NCBI GenBank assembly: GCA_013298945.1
Contig: JAAFJR010000001.1
Location: 248,001 to 312,000, forward strand
Reading direction: 5' to 3'
From: Polaromonas sp.
Lineage (GTDB): Bacteria; Pseudomonadota; Gammaproteobacteria; Burkholderiales; Burkholderiaceae_C
DNA: 64,000 nucleotides
Within the stretch, counting starts at the first letter, position 1. Every line of letters starts with the position of its first letter. Below are positions 30,592 to 39,404 of this stretch, in pieces. The notes below the pieces were generated by a model. The model was not told the origin of the DNA. It saw only the letters and a list, made by a program, of their open reading frames with translations, and made no database searches. The position numbers were made by a program, and so were the translations under genes.

Positions 30592-32259
30592 CTAACGAAT
30601 AAAGCGCGTAGGCTTGTTCAAAGGCTCAGGCTCCGCAAAGACATCAAAATCAATGAGGTTGCCTTTGGTGTCGTCTTTGTTTGACGTCGTTTTAGCTACC
30701 TTTACAGCGCTATCCTTGTCATCCCGTACAGGAGCTGGTGTGCTGACTGATCGTAGTTTCGGTGGCGAATCAGCCAAAACCAATTCCATCAACTCTGCTG
30801 AGGACGCTATTGGTTGCTCGTGCATAGCATTTCTGTTTTTCTTTTTTGTTCTAAGCACGCGTTCATCAAAGCGTGGGTCGTCAAAATGTGGCGGCAAGGG
30901 ACTGATGATTTGATTGTTGGCTGTTGACGATGCGGGCACCTGCAGTTTCTCATCCTCAACAATTTCAACAAATATTTCATCTGCATCCGTAGCTGTAGTC
31001 TCAGTTGTGCCTAAAGTTTCTTTGAACTCAGTTTCGGTTTCAAAGGCGGGCTCTAGTTTTTCTACAGTATCTATTGGTTCTTGCAGTTCTTGCAGTTCTT
31101 GCGAAGGGGTTGCAGTATCATTTTCGTAAAAATTTGAATGCATGAATTGAGTTTGCTCATGATCAACGATCTCTGCCTCGGCTACAGAATCATTCAACCA
31201 CCCGTAACCAGCGCGAGAGGCTTTGCGAACACGTAGCCACAGCCAAGCGATGCAAGCAAGTGTTGAGGCCAACAAGCCAATCAGACCATACACCATCAGG
31301 TTTGAAAATTCGCTTTTGCCCGCTAACTTTTGATTCATCAATGTGGGTAACGTCGCAGGAGGTGCTTGCACAGTAGGTTTGGCTTGAGCCACGACATTTA
31401 CAGCAGGGGTCTCAGTTGCTTTGACTTCTGCTGGCATGCCATTGATAGCGCGCCATACCGCAGTCGCTTGCGCCAGTGCTTGAATTTCTTCAGGTGTTCG
31501 CATTCCAGTTGGTGCAACCAGGGCAGTAGACAGTTTGAGAAGAACTTGATGCTCGTCCGTCAATTCAAACGTTTCCATCTTCAAACGTGATTGCCCCAAA
31601 GCGTCGGTCACTATGTCAGTTGTTTTCTTTGTGCCAAGCGCTGAAACAGCGGTTGTAGGCGTCATCGGTTTCACATTTTTCGAGGATAAAGGCGCCTTGG
31701 CGATTTGTGTATCTGGCTTTTGCTGCGAAGCTTTAGCTTTTGTTTGTGACCGCTCTTGTGACCGTTCTTGTGACCGATTCACGCGCCAATTGGAAACAGG
31801 CGCTTCTGCAATGGCTGCATTTGCTTCAGCTTGGGTGTTTGTCCTAGGCAGTGTTTCAGCCAACATATTACCTGCTGGTATGTCTGGCGCAAAATCGGTT
31901 AAAAAATCATATTGTCTAGACACTTTAGCGCCGCAGTTACTGCGGAGAATAACTTTCGCCCAAGGCTCGTTCACTGCGGTTGCAGAGCGAACACGCACGG
32001 TTGCGTCCAAGCCATTTGCTGCTGTCGTGACATCTAAGCGAACACGTCCAGCGTCAAATTTGTTGTCTGCTTGAAAAACCTCAGCACTAAAGCAATTGGC
32101 CACCTCTTCTGTGGGCGCATCTAAACGAACTTGAACGCTTAAATCAAGTGGGCGACCGAAAACAGCCGAACCTTTTACAGGGCCGATCTGTATCGCTTCA
32201 ACCGTCAATGCGGCGAAGAGTAGCGAAGTTATAAAGAGACAACGATTGAGGTGGCGCAT
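30592..32259 (-). CDS. FimV-like protein (FimV/TspA N-terminal domain)
   Basis: 555 residues. A signal peptide (MRHLNRCLFITSLLFAALTVEA) is followed by the FimV N-terminal beta domain, with IQIGPVKGSAVFGRPLDLSVQVR-like sequence (about 23-45) and conserved cysteines. A Pro/Thr/Ala-rich stretch, a TM segment around residues 318-338 (YGLIGLLASTLACIAWLWL) and a long acidic cytoplasmic tail follow. No C-terminal TPR domain is seen, so it is shorter than canonical FimV (over 900 aa). FimV proteins support type IV pilus assembly and polar localisation. It contains codon-multiple repeats (SQERSQERSQ, ELQELQE). The ribosome site AGGAAAT lies just before the ATG at 32259. Orphan here: no pilus genes nearby. 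Confidence 0.8.
   Translation of the reverse strand: MRHLNRCLFITSLLFAALTVEAIQIGPVKGSAVFGRPLDLSVQVRLDAPTEEVANCFSAEVFQADNKFDAGRVRLDVTTAANGLDATVRVRSATAVNEPWAKVILRSNCGAKVSRQYDFLTDFAPDIPAGNMLAETLPRTNTQAEANAAIAEAPVSNWRVNRSQERSQERSQTKAKASQQKPDTQIAKAPLSSKNVKPMTPTTAVSALGTKKTTDIVTDALGQSRLKMETFELTDEHQVLLKLSTALVAPTGMRTPEEIQALAQATAVWRAINGMPAEVKATETPAVNVVAQAKPTVQAPPATLPTLMNQKLAGKSEFSNLMVYGLIGLLASTLACIAWLWLRVRKASRAGYGWLNDSVAEAEIVDHEQTQFMHSNFYENDTATPSQELQELQEPIDTVEKLEPAFETETEFKETLGTTETTATDADEIFVEIVEDEKLQVPASSTANNQIISPLPPHFDDPRFDERVLRTKKKNRNAMHEQPIASSAELMELVLADSPPKLRSVSTPAPVRDDKDSAVKVAKTTSNKDDTKGNLIDFDVFAEPEPLNKPTRFIR
31747..31784. repeat. 12-bp tandem repeat in the FimV-like gene
   Basis: Three near-identical units of TGTGACCGCTCT (last base(s) vary), coding on the minus strand for NRSQERSQERSQ. 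In-frame expansion of a disordered linker; a candidate for length variation between strains. Confidence 0.7.
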
Positions 32260-32451
32260 ATTTCCTAGGCCATATTTTTATTCAAAACTTGCTGACTTGC
32301 TGGTATCAAGGATTACCAAACTTCAAGCCTACAAATCACTGGTGCCTCATTCCACTTATGTATCTAAGCGTGTTTATTGTTACTTTTGATCAATTATGAG
32401 TACTTTTGAATTTAAAGTAAATTTCTTATAGTGCTAATTTAACCGTAAATA

Positions 32452-33237
32452 TTACCCAATTGCGAATACTGAAGGCAATCTTAGTGATAAATTGTGCGAT
32501 TGTTGTCGCCACACGCTAATTTTGTTGCTCAAACTCTGCGTATCTGAAAGTGTTAACCCGCAACTGACGGCTAAACGCGTGTTTGGTTGCAATTGGTTGA
32601 TCAACACTTGCAACAAAGCTGTGTTGCGATAAGGCGTTTCAATAAAAATCTGGGTTTGACCTGTTTTTTGCGCCAATAGCTCCAATTCTCTGATGCGTTT
32701 GGTCAGCAAGACTGCGTCTGATGGCAAATAGCCTACAAAAGCAAAATTCTGCCCATTCAGGCCACTTGCTGCCAAAGCCAGCATCAAAGAAATTGGCCCC
32801 ACCAAGGGCACAACGGTGATGCCCAAATCATGTGCTGCTCGCGCCATAGACGAGCCAGGATCGGCTATCGCGGGCATGCCAGCTTCAGACACCAAGCCAA
32901 CATCAAAACCGCTCATTGCGGCAGCCAGCAAGGGTTTGGCATCAAAACTCGCACCTACACTGCCTGGGTGGTCGCCCTTTTTATGCACCTCACGGGGCAA
33001 TTCTTGAATATTGAGAGATTGCAAAGGCTGTACCAACGGACAAATCTCCCCAACACGTTTTAGATAAGCGCGTGTAGATTTTGCGTTTTCGCAGACCCAA
33101 TGCTGCAGTTTGGCCGCTATTTGCAAAGTCCCAAGCGGCAGCACTTCAGTCAACGGTGTCTGTGTGTCACAGCCAAAATCTAGAGGCGCAGGCACTAAAT
33201 AAAGCTTACCTTTACTGCTTATTGAGCTTGATGTCAT
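32452..33237 (-). CDS. RsmI-like SAM-dependent methyltransferase (tetrapyrrole methylase fold)
   Basis: 261 residues. TP-methylase signatures: KLYLVPAPLDFG at the N-terminus, GDHPGSVGASF, VGLVSEAGMPAIADPG (about 113-128) and IFIETPYRN (about 196-204). RsmI itself methylates C1402 2'-O in 16S rRNA; this group of beta-proteobacterial proteins is a paralogue with unproven target, as the genuine rsmI usually neighbours yraN. The chosen ATG at 33237 overlaps the Maf stop (ATGA), so it is translationally coupled with maf. The frame is open to 33273, but that lies within maf. About 200 bp of AT-rich DNA separate it from the FimV-like gene. Confidence 0.8.
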   Translation of the reverse strand: MTSSSISSKGKLYLVPAPLDFGCDTQTPLTEVLPLGTLQIAAKLQHWVCENAKSTRAYLKRVGEICPLVQPLQSLNIQELPREVHKKGDHPGSVGASFDAKPLLAAAMSGFDVGLVSEAGMPAIADPGSSMARAAHDLGITVVPLVGPISLMLALAASGLNGQNFAFVGYLPSDAVLLTKRIRELELLAQKTGQTQIFIETPYRNTALLQVLINQLQPNTRLAVSCGLTLSDTQSLSNKISVWRQQSHNLSLRLPSVFAIG

Positions 33238-33836
33238 AACAGCTTCACTCCCGCAGCGCGCAGCATGTTGCAAGTGCGAATCAAAGGCAAGCCGACCAGC
33301 GCCGTGGGGTCGTCATTGTCAATAGATGCAAGCAGCGCTATGCCCAAGCCTTCGCTTTTTGCGCTGCCCGCGCAGTCGTAAGGCGTTTCTGCTAACAAAT
33401 AAGCTGTTATTTCGTCGTCCGTTAAATCACGAAAAATCACGCGCACAGCGGCTACATCTTGCGCCACAAAACCAGTAGCATGGCAAACCACAGCCACAGC
33501 TGTTTGAAAAACAACTGTTTGCCCACTCATTTGGCGCAGTTGAGCAGTGGCGCGGTCAAAGTTACCGGGTTTCCCAAGTGACAGGCCGTCCAAATCTGCG
33601 ACTTGGTCCGAGCCAATCACCGCAGATTCTGGGAATTTTTGCGCTACAGCATGTGCTTTGGCTAAGGCGAGGCGCTGCGCCAGTCGCATTGGTGATTCAC
33701 CATCAAGCGGGGTTTCATCCACATCGGGCGAATGCACGGTGAATGGAATGCGCAAACGGCTGAGTAATTCACGGCGGTAGACCGAACTGGAGCCTAAAAC
33801 GACTTGTCGGTTTGTGGAGATTGATGAAATGGTCAT
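33234..33836 (-). CDS. Maf family nucleotide pyrophosphatase (YceF type)
   Basis: A 200-residue house-cleaning enzyme that hydrolyses non-canonical nucleotides; YceF members prefer m7GTP. Seen: VVLGSSSVYRRELLSRL (about 13-29), DVDETPLDGESP (about 39-50), the catalytic-type GSDQVADLDG (about 77-86) and the KSEGLGIAL region near 169-177. The start ATG at 33836 (MTISSISTNRQ) is chosen; a GTG ten codons upstream (33866) is possible. It is coupled to the RsmI-like gene by a 4-bp overlap and divergent from yceD, 64 bp apart. The position beside yceD-rpmF is the conserved proteobacterial order. Confidence 0.9.
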   Translation of the reverse strand: MTISSISTNRQVVLGSSSVYRRELLSRLRIPFTVHSPDVDETPLDGESPMRLAQRLALAKAHAVAQKFPESAVIGSDQVADLDGLSLGKPGNFDRATAQLRQMSGQTVVFQTAVAVVCHATGFVAQDVAAVRVIFRDLTDDEITAYLLAETPYDCAGSAKSEGLGIALLASIDNDDPTALVGLPLIRTCNMLRAAGVKLL

Positions 33837-33900
33837 AACTGGGTATTTTCGCACTCGTTGGTACACTTATGGCGATTACAGAAAAGATTGAAAGCAGGGT

Positions 33901-34506
33901 ATGACAGAGATCAAGAAAGATTTGAAGAAAGACGTGAGCTTGAATTTTCGCGTAGACCGGCTCGATGTGGCAGGTTTGGCGCAGGCGAATGGCTACCTCA
34001 AAGGGCAAGATTCGCTACAAAAATATGAGCGTCTTAGGCAGGAATCATGCCGACTAGAGGCTGATTTTACCTCTGCAGAGAGTGTTTCTTGGCAAGCGGA
34101 TGGCGCGTTGCTAGAAAGCACCGGTGTGAAGCCGCAAGTGTGGCTGCATCTGAGCGCTTCATCGCATGTGCCGCAAACCTGCCAGCGTTGCTTGGGCGAA
34201 GTTTCTACACTTTTGGAGGTTGAGCGCTCGTACCGATTTGTGGCCGATGAAGCGACTGCAGAGGCGCAAGACGATGCTTGCGAGGAAGATTTGCTAGCCA
34301 TTAGCCGCGAATTTAATCTGCATGAGCTGATTGAAGACGAGCTATTGATGGCATTGCCGCAAGTGCCGTTGCACGATGTGTGCCCAGTCGCGCCAAAAAT
34401 GTCGGCTGCAGATGCTGATTTTGAAGGCGGCGCAGAAGCCATTGGCGCTGGAAAACCCAATCCGTTTGCGGTTTTGGCTGCGCTAAAAGGGAACAAAAGG
34501 GAATAA
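33901..34506 (+). CDS. yceD: YceD family (DUF177) ribosome-associated protein
   Basis: 201 residues. The conserved DUF177 cysteine motif TCQRCLGE (about 96-103) and the acidic C-terminal signature LHELIEDELLMALPQVPLH (about 140-158) with a nearby VC are clear. YceD/DUF177 sits next to rpmF across bacteria and in plants is needed for 23S rRNA accumulation, so a role in large-subunit assembly is likely. The N-terminal MTEIKKDLKKD is somewhat longer than in E. coli. rpmF follows after 155 bp with its own TATAAT-like element, so it may be transcribed separately too. Confidence 0.88.
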   Translation: MTEIKKDLKKDVSLNFRVDRLDVAGLAQANGYLKGQDSLQKYERLRQESCRLEADFTSAESVSWQADGALLESTGVKPQVWLHLSASSHVPQTCQRCLGEVSTLLEVERSYRFVADEATAEAQDDACEEDLLAISREFNLHELIEDELLMALPQVPLHDVCPVAPKMSAADADFEGGAEAIGAGKPNPFAVLAALKGNKRE

Positions 34507-34564
34507 AAAGGACTGAAAGAAGGCAAGCAAAGTTTAGAAAATAGCGGTTTTGCCAAGAATGCGC

Positions 34565-34570
34565 TATAAT
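34565..34570 (+). promoter_or_regulatory. TATAAT -10-like element upstream of rpmF
   Basis: A perfect TATAAT follows GCGC and is followed by CGGGGG, 92 bp before rpmF. No good -35 hexamer stands 16-18 bp upstream, so activity is uncertain. Confidence 0.35.
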
Positions 34571-34661
34571 CGGGGGCTTCGCTGTGCTTCAATTGTGCAG
34601 CTAATGTTCTAGTAACCACAAGCTAGTGTTCACAAGCGTATTTATAGATTAGGAGCCGATC

Positions 34662-34853
34662 ATGGCCGTTCAACAAAACAAAAAATCACCGTCTAAGCGC
34701 GGTATGCACCGTTCACACAACGCATTGGTTGTGCCAGGTATCGCTGTCGAGCCAACAACTGGCGAAACACACTTGCGTCACCACATCAGCCCTAACGGTT
34801 TTTACCGTGGTCGCCAAGTGTTGAAGAACAAATCAGACACTGCTGCTGAATAA
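34662..34853 (+). CDS. rpmF: 50S ribosomal protein L32
   Basis: A 63-residue basic protein, [20 protein letters not shown] at the start, identical in type to bacterial L32. This is the cysteine-less form: the zinc-ribbon CxxC pairs found in some lineages are absent. It keeps the conserved [28 protein letters not shown] precedes the ATG. It lies between yceD and plsX, the classic proteobacterial order connecting ribosome synthesis with fatty acid synthesis. Confidence 0.97.
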   Translation: MAVQQNKKSPSKRGMHRSHNALVVPGIAVEPTTGETHLRHHISPNGFYRGRQVLKNKSDTAAE

Positions 34854-34900
34854 AAGCGGCTGAATAAACGCACTTTGCAGTCGGGCGGGTTGGTTTTTAG

Positions 34901-35932
34901 ATGATCAAACTTGCCGTCGACTGCATGGGTGGTGACCACGGTCCCATTGTCACACTCGCGGCTTGCCGCCAATTTCTCGATAAACACGAAGATGCCGAAC
35001 TCTTGATGGTCGGCCTACCCGCTGCATTGGCGGGTTTTTCGCATGTACGCGCCACCATTGTTCCCGCCAGCGAAGTCGTTGGCATGGATGACCCGCTAGA
35101 AATCGCGCTGCGCAAGAAAAAAGACTCCTCCATGCGCGTCGCCATTAACCAAGTCAAAGACGGCGCTGCTCAAGCTGCTGTTTCCGCTGGTAATACTGGC
35201 GCGCTGATGGCAATTTCCCGCTTCGTCCTCAAAACCATTGACGGCATTGACCGCCCCGCCATTTCCGGTTTGGTACCCAACGCCAAAGGCGAGGCCACCA
35301 TGGTGCTTGATTTGGGTGCCAATGTGGACTGTACGGCCGAGCATTTACTGCAATTTGCCGTGATGGGTTCTGCTTTAGTCTCCGTATTGCGCAACAACGA
35401 AACCCCAAGCGTCGGCTTGCTCAACATTGGTGAAGAAGACATCAAAGGCAGCGAAGTTATCAAACAAGCAGGTGAATTACTACGCGCCGCCGCCGCTGCT
35501 GGTGATTTAAATTTCTTCGGCAACGTTGAAGGCAACGATATTTTCAAAGGCACGGTTGACATTGTGGTCTGCGACGGCTTTGTGGGCAACGTCGCGCTGA
35601 AAACCACCGAAGGCGCAGCTTCTATGTTCGGCAACTTCTTGAAAGCCGAGTTTTCACGCAACATCTTCACCCGAATGGCAGCTATCTGCGCTTATCCGGT
35701 GCTAAAAGCGTTTAAATTCCGGTTTGATCACAGGCGGCACAACGGCGCAGCCTTGCTTGGTTTGCGCGGTTTGGTGTTCAAAAGCCACGGCTCTGCAGAC
35801 GTGATGGCCTTCGAAAACGCCCTCGGCCGCGCCTACGAAGCCGCTAAACATGACCTGCTAGAGCGTGTGAAATCACGTATTGCACATGCTGCACCGCTCT
35901 TAAATCGCAACCAAACGATTATTTCTCCTTAA
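34901..35932 (+). CDS. plsX: Phosphate acyltransferase
   Basis: A 343-residue enzyme converting acyl-ACP to acyl-phosphate for PlsY, the first step of phospholipid synthesis in this pathway. Landmarks: [11 protein letters not shown] (about 5-15), SAGNTGALM (about 96-104), a central [18 protein letters not shown], and [13 protein letters not shown] (about 225-237). Peripheral membrane protein in characterised bacteria. The start ATG at 34901 lies 47 bp after rpmF. fabH starts 66 bp after its stop. Confidence 0.96.
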   Translation: MIKLAVDCMGGDHGPIVTLAACRQFLDKHEDAELLMVGLPAALAGFSHVRATIVPASEVVGMDDPLEIALRKKKDSSMRVAINQVKDGAAQAAVSAGNTGALMAISRFVLKTIDGIDRPAISGLVPNAKGEATMVLDLGANVDCTAEHLLQFAVMGSALVSVLRNNETPSVGLLNIGEEDIKGSEVIKQAGELLRAAAAAGDLNFFGNVEGNDIFKGTVDIVVCDGFVGNVALKTTEGAASMFGNFLKAEFSRNIFTRMAAICAYPVLKAFKFRFDHRRHNGAALLGLRGLVFKSHGSADVMAFENALGRAYEAAKHDLLERVKSRIAHAAPLLNRNQTIISP

Positions 35933-35998
35933 TTACACTTAACTGCTTTAGTTAGCGCACTCTAAAAGCGCTGTTAAACTCAGTCTCTTGGATAACTT

Positions 35999-37036
35999 TT
36001 GGCAAACCGCATTGCCCAGAATCTCTTGACGACTCAGCCTTCTCCGACTCAAAGCCAGCAAAACCGCTATGCCCGCATCACGGGAACGGGCAGTTTTTTA
36101 CCTCCACAACGCGTCACCAATGCTGACTTAGTTACCCAACTTGCAGCCACTGGCGTAGAAACCAGCGACGACTGGATTGTCGAGCGCACGGGGATTCGTG
36201 CTCGGCATTTCTCAGCGCAAGGGGTTTTGACCAGTGAACTGGCTGTCACCGCCGCGCAAAACGCCCTGCAAGCGGCTGGGCTGCAGGCGGGTGATATTGA
36301 CTTGATCATCGTCGCCACCTCCACGCCAGACATGGTTTTCCCCTCCACCGCCTGCATCGTGCAAAACAAGCTGGGCATCGCCGGTTGTGCGGCGTTTGAC
36401 ATTCAGGCGGTTTGCACGGGCTTTGTTTATGCGCTGTCTGTAGCGAACGCGATGATTCAATCTGGCGCGGCGAACAAAGCGCTGGTCATTGGTGCAGAGA
36501 CTTTTTCTCGTATTTTGGACTTCAAAGACCGCACCACCTGCGTGCTGTTTGGCGATGGCGCGGGGGCAGTCGTTTTAGAAGCGTCCGCCACACCGGGCAT
36601 TTTGGCGACCGATTTGCACGCCGATGGCAAGCACGTGGGCATTTTGTGCGTTCCGGGCAACGTGAGTGGCGGCGCTGTCGATGGCGCGGCGTTTTTGCAT
36701 ATGGACGGGCAGGCGGTGTTCAAACTCGCCGTTGGCGTGTTGGCGGATACAGCTCGCACCACCTTGGCCAATGCGGGTAAAACCGAAGCCGATATCGACT
36801 GGTTGATTCCCCACCAAGCCAATATCCGCATCATGACCAGCACTGCGAAAAAGCTGAAATTGGACATGGACAAAGTGGTGGTCACCGTTGACCAGCACGG
36901 CAACACATCGGCAGCCTCGATTCCGCTGGCTCTAGATACTGCCGTCCGCTCTGGACAAGTTAAAAAGGGTCAAACGCTGATGCTAGAAGCTGTCGGTGGC
37001 GGCTTTACATGGGGTTCTGCCTTAATTCAGTATTGA
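35999..37036 (+). CDS. fabH: Beta-ketoacyl-ACP synthase III
   Basis: Starts fatty acid synthesis by condensing acetyl-CoA with malonyl-ACP. The catalytic Cys is in DIQAVCTGF (C139 of this frame), with His in [10 protein letters not shown] and Asn in [10 protein letters not shown]. The only in-frame start before the conserved [13 protein letters not shown] core is TTG (35999, or a second TTG at 36026); no ATG or GTG is available. The protein therefore seems to carry a polar N-terminal extension of about 22 residues (Gln/Thr/Ser-rich), absent in E. coli FabH (317 aa). GGATAAC before the TTG may serve as ribosome site. Part of the plsX-fabHDG-acpP-fabF cluster. Confidence 0.93.
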   Translation: MANRIAQNLLTTQPSPTQSQQNRYARITGTGSFLPPQRVTNADLVTQLAATGVETSDDWIVERTGIRARHFSAQGVLTSELAVTAAQNALQAAGLQAGDIDLIIVATSTPDMVFPSTACIVQNKLGIAGCAAFDIQAVCTGFVYALSVANAMIQSGAANKALVIGAETFSRILDFKDRTTCVLFGDGAGAVVLEASATPGILATDLHADGKHVGILCVPGNVSGGAVDGAAFLHMDGQAVFKLAVGVLADTARTTLANAGKTEADIDWLIPHQANIRIMTSTAKKLKLDMDKVVVTVDQHGNTSAASIPLALDTAVRSGQVKKGQTLMLEAVGGGFTWGSALIQY

Positions 37037-37051
37037 TTATTCGTTGATTTT

Positions 37052-37100
37052 TACTATTAATTTTATAGCTGCTTAGGCAACAAATACGCCGGCTATAGCC
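37052..37100 (-). repeat. 45-bp dispersed repeat, copy 7 (intergenic, fabH-fabD)
   Basis: The core is 37052-37096, with a GGCTAT flank. It matches the family consensus almost perfectly. Immediately downstream, 37120-37137 contains an extra GCTATATTATTTATAGC that repeats the terminal hairpin of the unit. It lies in the leader of fabD. Confidence 0.9.
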
Positions 37101-37158
37101 AAATTTTGCACTTAAAAACTGCTATATTATTTATAGCATTAACTTGTAAGGTAGTTTC

Positions 37159-38106
37159 ATGAAACCATTTGCATTCGTCTTCCCTGGTCAAGGCTCACAA
37201 TCCGTCGGTATGTTGGACGCTTGGGGTGACAACCCCATCATCGCGCAAACGTTACAAGAAGCGTCTGATGCGCTGCACGAAGATGTGGCGGCCCTCATCA
37301 AAAACGGCCCCAAAGAGGCGCTGGCGCTGACGACGAACACCCAACCCGTCATGCTGGTGTCTGCCATTGCGGCTTACCGCGTTTGGCTGGCGGAGACCGG
37401 GCTTGCGCCATCCGTCGTCGCGGGGCATTCGCTGGGGGAATATTCGGCTTTGGTCGCTTCCGGCGTGTTGACGCTGTCGCAAGCCGCGCCCTTGGTGCGT
37501 TTACGCGCCCAAGCCATGCAAGACGCCGTGCCAGTCGGGCAGGGCGCGATGGCGGCAATTTTGGGCTTGGATGCTGCAAAAATCATAGCTGTATGTGCAA
37601 GCATTACGCCGGCTACAGGCGAAAATGGCACTGTAGAGGCCGCCAATTTCAACGACCCCGGCCAAACTGTCATTTCTGGCAGCAAAGCCGCTGTGGATGC
37701 AGCCTGCGAGCAGCTCAAAGCCGCAGGTGCAAAACGCGCCTTGATTTTGCCGGTGTCAGCACCTTTCCACTCGCAATTGATGCGCCCAGCCGCTGAAAAA
37801 CTGGCCGAAGCCCTCAAATCCGTCTCCTTCGCTGCGCCGCAAATCCCCGTCGTCAACAACATCGACGTCAGCGTGCAAACCGAGGCAGCCGCCATCAAAG
37901 ACGCGCTGTACCGTCAAGCTTTTGGCCCTGTGCGCTGGGTGGAATGCGTCGCGGCGATCAAAGCGCGTGGTGTTTCGACGATTGTGGAATGTGGTCCAGG
38001 CAAGGTTTTGGCGGGTTTGGTCAAGCGCATTGATGCGGAATTGACAGGTGCGGCGCTGTTTGATCCGGCGAGCTTGGCTGAGGTGAAGGCGCTTTTGCAG
38101 GCTTAA
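37159..38106 (+). CDS. fabD: Malonyl-CoA:ACP transacylase
   Basis: 315 residues. The active-site Ser is S91 in GHSLGEYSALV, with the FPGQGSQSVGM oxyanion motif at 8-18, Arg in RLRAQAMQ and the catalytic His in PVSAPFHSQLM. It loads malonate onto ACP. Residues 139-154 (AAKIIAVCASITPATG) are coded by a 45-bp dispersed repeat. In the remembered E. coli FabD this stretch, between IIGLD and the NFNSPGQ motif, is about four residues shorter. Since fabD is essential, the repeat-coded loop must be tolerated. The ribosome site is AAGGTAG. Followed by a GC-rich inverted pair and fabG. Confidence 0.96.
   Translation: MKPFAFVFPGQGSQSVGMLDAWGDNPIIAQTLQEASDALHEDVAALIKNGPKEALALTTNTQPVMLVSAIAAYRVWLAETGLAPSVVAGHSLGEYSALVASGVLTLSQAAPLVRLRAQAMQDAVPVGQGAMAAILGLDAAKIIAVCASITPATGENGTVEAANFNDPGQTVISGSKAAVDAACEQLKAAGAKRALILPVSAPFHSQLMRPAAEKLAEALKSVSFAAPQIPVVNNIDVSVQTEAAAIKDALYRQAFGPVRWVECVAAIKARGVSTIVECGPGKVLAGLVKRIDAELTGAALFDPASLAEVKALLQA
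37572..37620 (-). repeat. 45-bp dispersed repeat, copy 8 (inside fabD)
   Basis: The core is 37572-37616: minus-strand GTAGCCGGCGTAATGCTTGC ... AGCTATGATTTTTGCA. In the fabD frame it gives AAKIIAVCASITPAT. The gene reads it in the opposite orientation to the rseB copy and in the same frame as era. The TAG the consensus would give in this frame is changed to TGT. Confidence 0.8.
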
Positions 38107-38124
38107 ACTAACACTCTATCAATC

Positions 38125-38191
38125 CGTCATTCCCGCGAAGGCGGGAATCCATGCCCCGCCACTGTGGATTCCCGCCTTCGCGGGAATGACG
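38125..38191. repeat. Inverted pair of GGGAAT palindromic units between fabD and fabG
   Basis: CGTCATTCCCGCGAAGGCGG... runs into its own reverse complement after a 13-nt centre (ATGCCCCGCCACTG region). Two units face each other, so the RNA could form either two small hairpins or one long stem of about 27 bp. Related to the single unit at 22425-22453. Position within the fab operon suggests an effect on transcript processing or stability. Confidence 0.9.
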
Positions 38192-38216
38192 AAACACTTA
38201 TTTAAGGAGAACTTCT

Positions 38217-38963
38217 ATGACTATCAATGTATCAGGCCAAGTAGCCTTGGTCACAGGCGCATCACGCGGCATTGGCGCTTCCATCGCGCTGACTTTGGCG
38301 CAGCAAGGCTACAAAGTCATCGGCACGGCGACGACGGACGACGGCGCAGCCAAAATTTCAGCGGCATTGGCAGCTTATCCAAGCTGCAGCGGCAAAAACC
38401 TCAACGTCAACGACGCGGCAGCGGCTGAGGCGCTGATTGACGCCATCGCCAAAGAACACGGCGGCCTGCAAGTGCTGGTGAACAACGCTGGCATCACCCG
38501 CGACACGCTGGCCATGCGTATGAAGGACGAAGATTGGGATGCCGTGCTGGACACGAATTTGAAAGCCGTTTTCCGCATGTCTCGCGCCGTGATGCGGACC
38601 ATGATGAAGCAGCGATATGGCCGCATTATCAACATCACCTCTGTCGTTGGCGCTTCTGGCAACCCTGGTCAAGCCAATTACGCTGCTGCTAAAGCTGGTG
38701 TGGCAGGTATGACGCGTGCTTTAGCGCGTGAATTGGGCAGCCGTGGCATCACGGTGAACTGTATCGCCCCCGGTTTTATTGAGACGGATATGACGGGCAG
38801 CTTGCCAGAAGAGCAGCAAAAAGCGCTGTTGAGCCAAATTCCTTTGGGTCATTTGGGTAAGCCGGCAGATATTGCCAATGCGGTGGCGTTTTTAGCATCA
38901 CCTTTGGCGGGCTATGTGACGGGGCAAGAGCTGCATATTAACGGCGGCATGCATATGGCTTGA
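38217..38963 (+). CDS. fabG: 3-oxoacyl-ACP reductase
   Basis: A 248-residue short-chain dehydrogenase/reductase reducing 3-ketoacyl-ACP with NADPH. Cofactor motif TGASRGIG (13-20), NNAG (89-92), and catalytic S142, Y155 and K159 (YAAAKAG). GGAGAACTTCT gives a strong ribosome site before the ATG at 38217. The start lies 26 bp after the inverted repeat pair. A 155-bp spacer with weak AT-rich elements leads to acpP. Confidence 0.96.
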   Translation: MTINVSGQVALVTGASRGIGASIALTLAQQGYKVIGTATTDDGAAKISAALAAYPSCSGKNLNVNDAAAAEALIDAIAKEHGGLQVLVNNAGITRDTLAMRMKDEDWDAVLDTNLKAVFRMSRAVMRTMMKQRYGRIINITSVVGASGNPGQANYAAAKAGVAGMTRALARELGSRGITVNCIAPGFIETDMTGSLPEEQQKALLSQIPLGHLGKPADIANAVAFLASPLAGYVTGQELHINGGMHMA

Positions 38964-39118
38964 TTGGGCTTGAAGGCTTTGTAACCGATCTGTAATCAAC
39001 AAATTTGAACAAAAGAAGCCTAAAAATAGCTCAAACTGAGCGTAAATTAAGGATCAATTTAGGGCACAGGCTCTAAGTTGGTTAAAATAGCATTTTTCAC
39101 AACCCTCAGAGGGAATAC

Positions 39119-39358
39119 ATGAGCGATATCGAAGCACGCGTTAAAAAAATCATTGCTGAACAACTCGGCGTTGAAGAATCACAAGTTACACCAGAGAAGT
39201 CATTCGTGGCTGATTTGGGTGCTGACTCCTTGGACACCGTTGAATTGGTGATGGCTTTGGAAGACGAATTTGGCATTGAGATTCCAGACGAAGAAGCTGA
39301 AAAAATCACAACTGTGAAATTGGCTATCGATTACGCGGTTGCAAATCCTAAGGCGTAA
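39119..39358 (+). CDS. acpP: Acyl carrier protein
   Basis: 79 residues, strongly acidic. The phosphopantetheine attachment Ser is S37 in [15 protein letters not shown], and helix III has [13 protein letters not shown]. The acyl intermediate carrier for the whole fab cluster; acpS, which activates it, lies at 52482 in this window. The leader GAGGGAATAC is a good ribosome site. A TAAAAT at 39083-39088 might be a -10 box. Two stem-loops follow the gene, probably setting acpP expression apart from fabF. Confidence 0.98.
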   Translation: MSDIEARVKKIIAEQLGVEESQVTPEKSFVADLGADSLDTVELVMALEDEFGIEIPDEEAEKITTVKLAIDYAVANPKA

Positions 39359-39376
39359 TTAGCAGCAGTTGTTTTT

Positions 39377-39398
39377 AAAACGTAGTTTGATACGTTTT
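39377..39398 (+). other. Stem-loop 1 after acpP
   Basis: AAAACGTA, 6-nt loop GTTTGA, TACGTTTT: a perfect 8-bp stem starting 19 bp after the acpP stop. No clear T-run after the stem. Confidence 0.6.
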
Positions 39399-39404
39399 AT
39401 GCAG

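Noticed and set aside
39015-39050. GCCTAAAAATAGCTCAAACTGAGCG as a degenerate 45-bp repeat after fabG
   Set aside because: The match is restricted to a few bases and the spacing differs.
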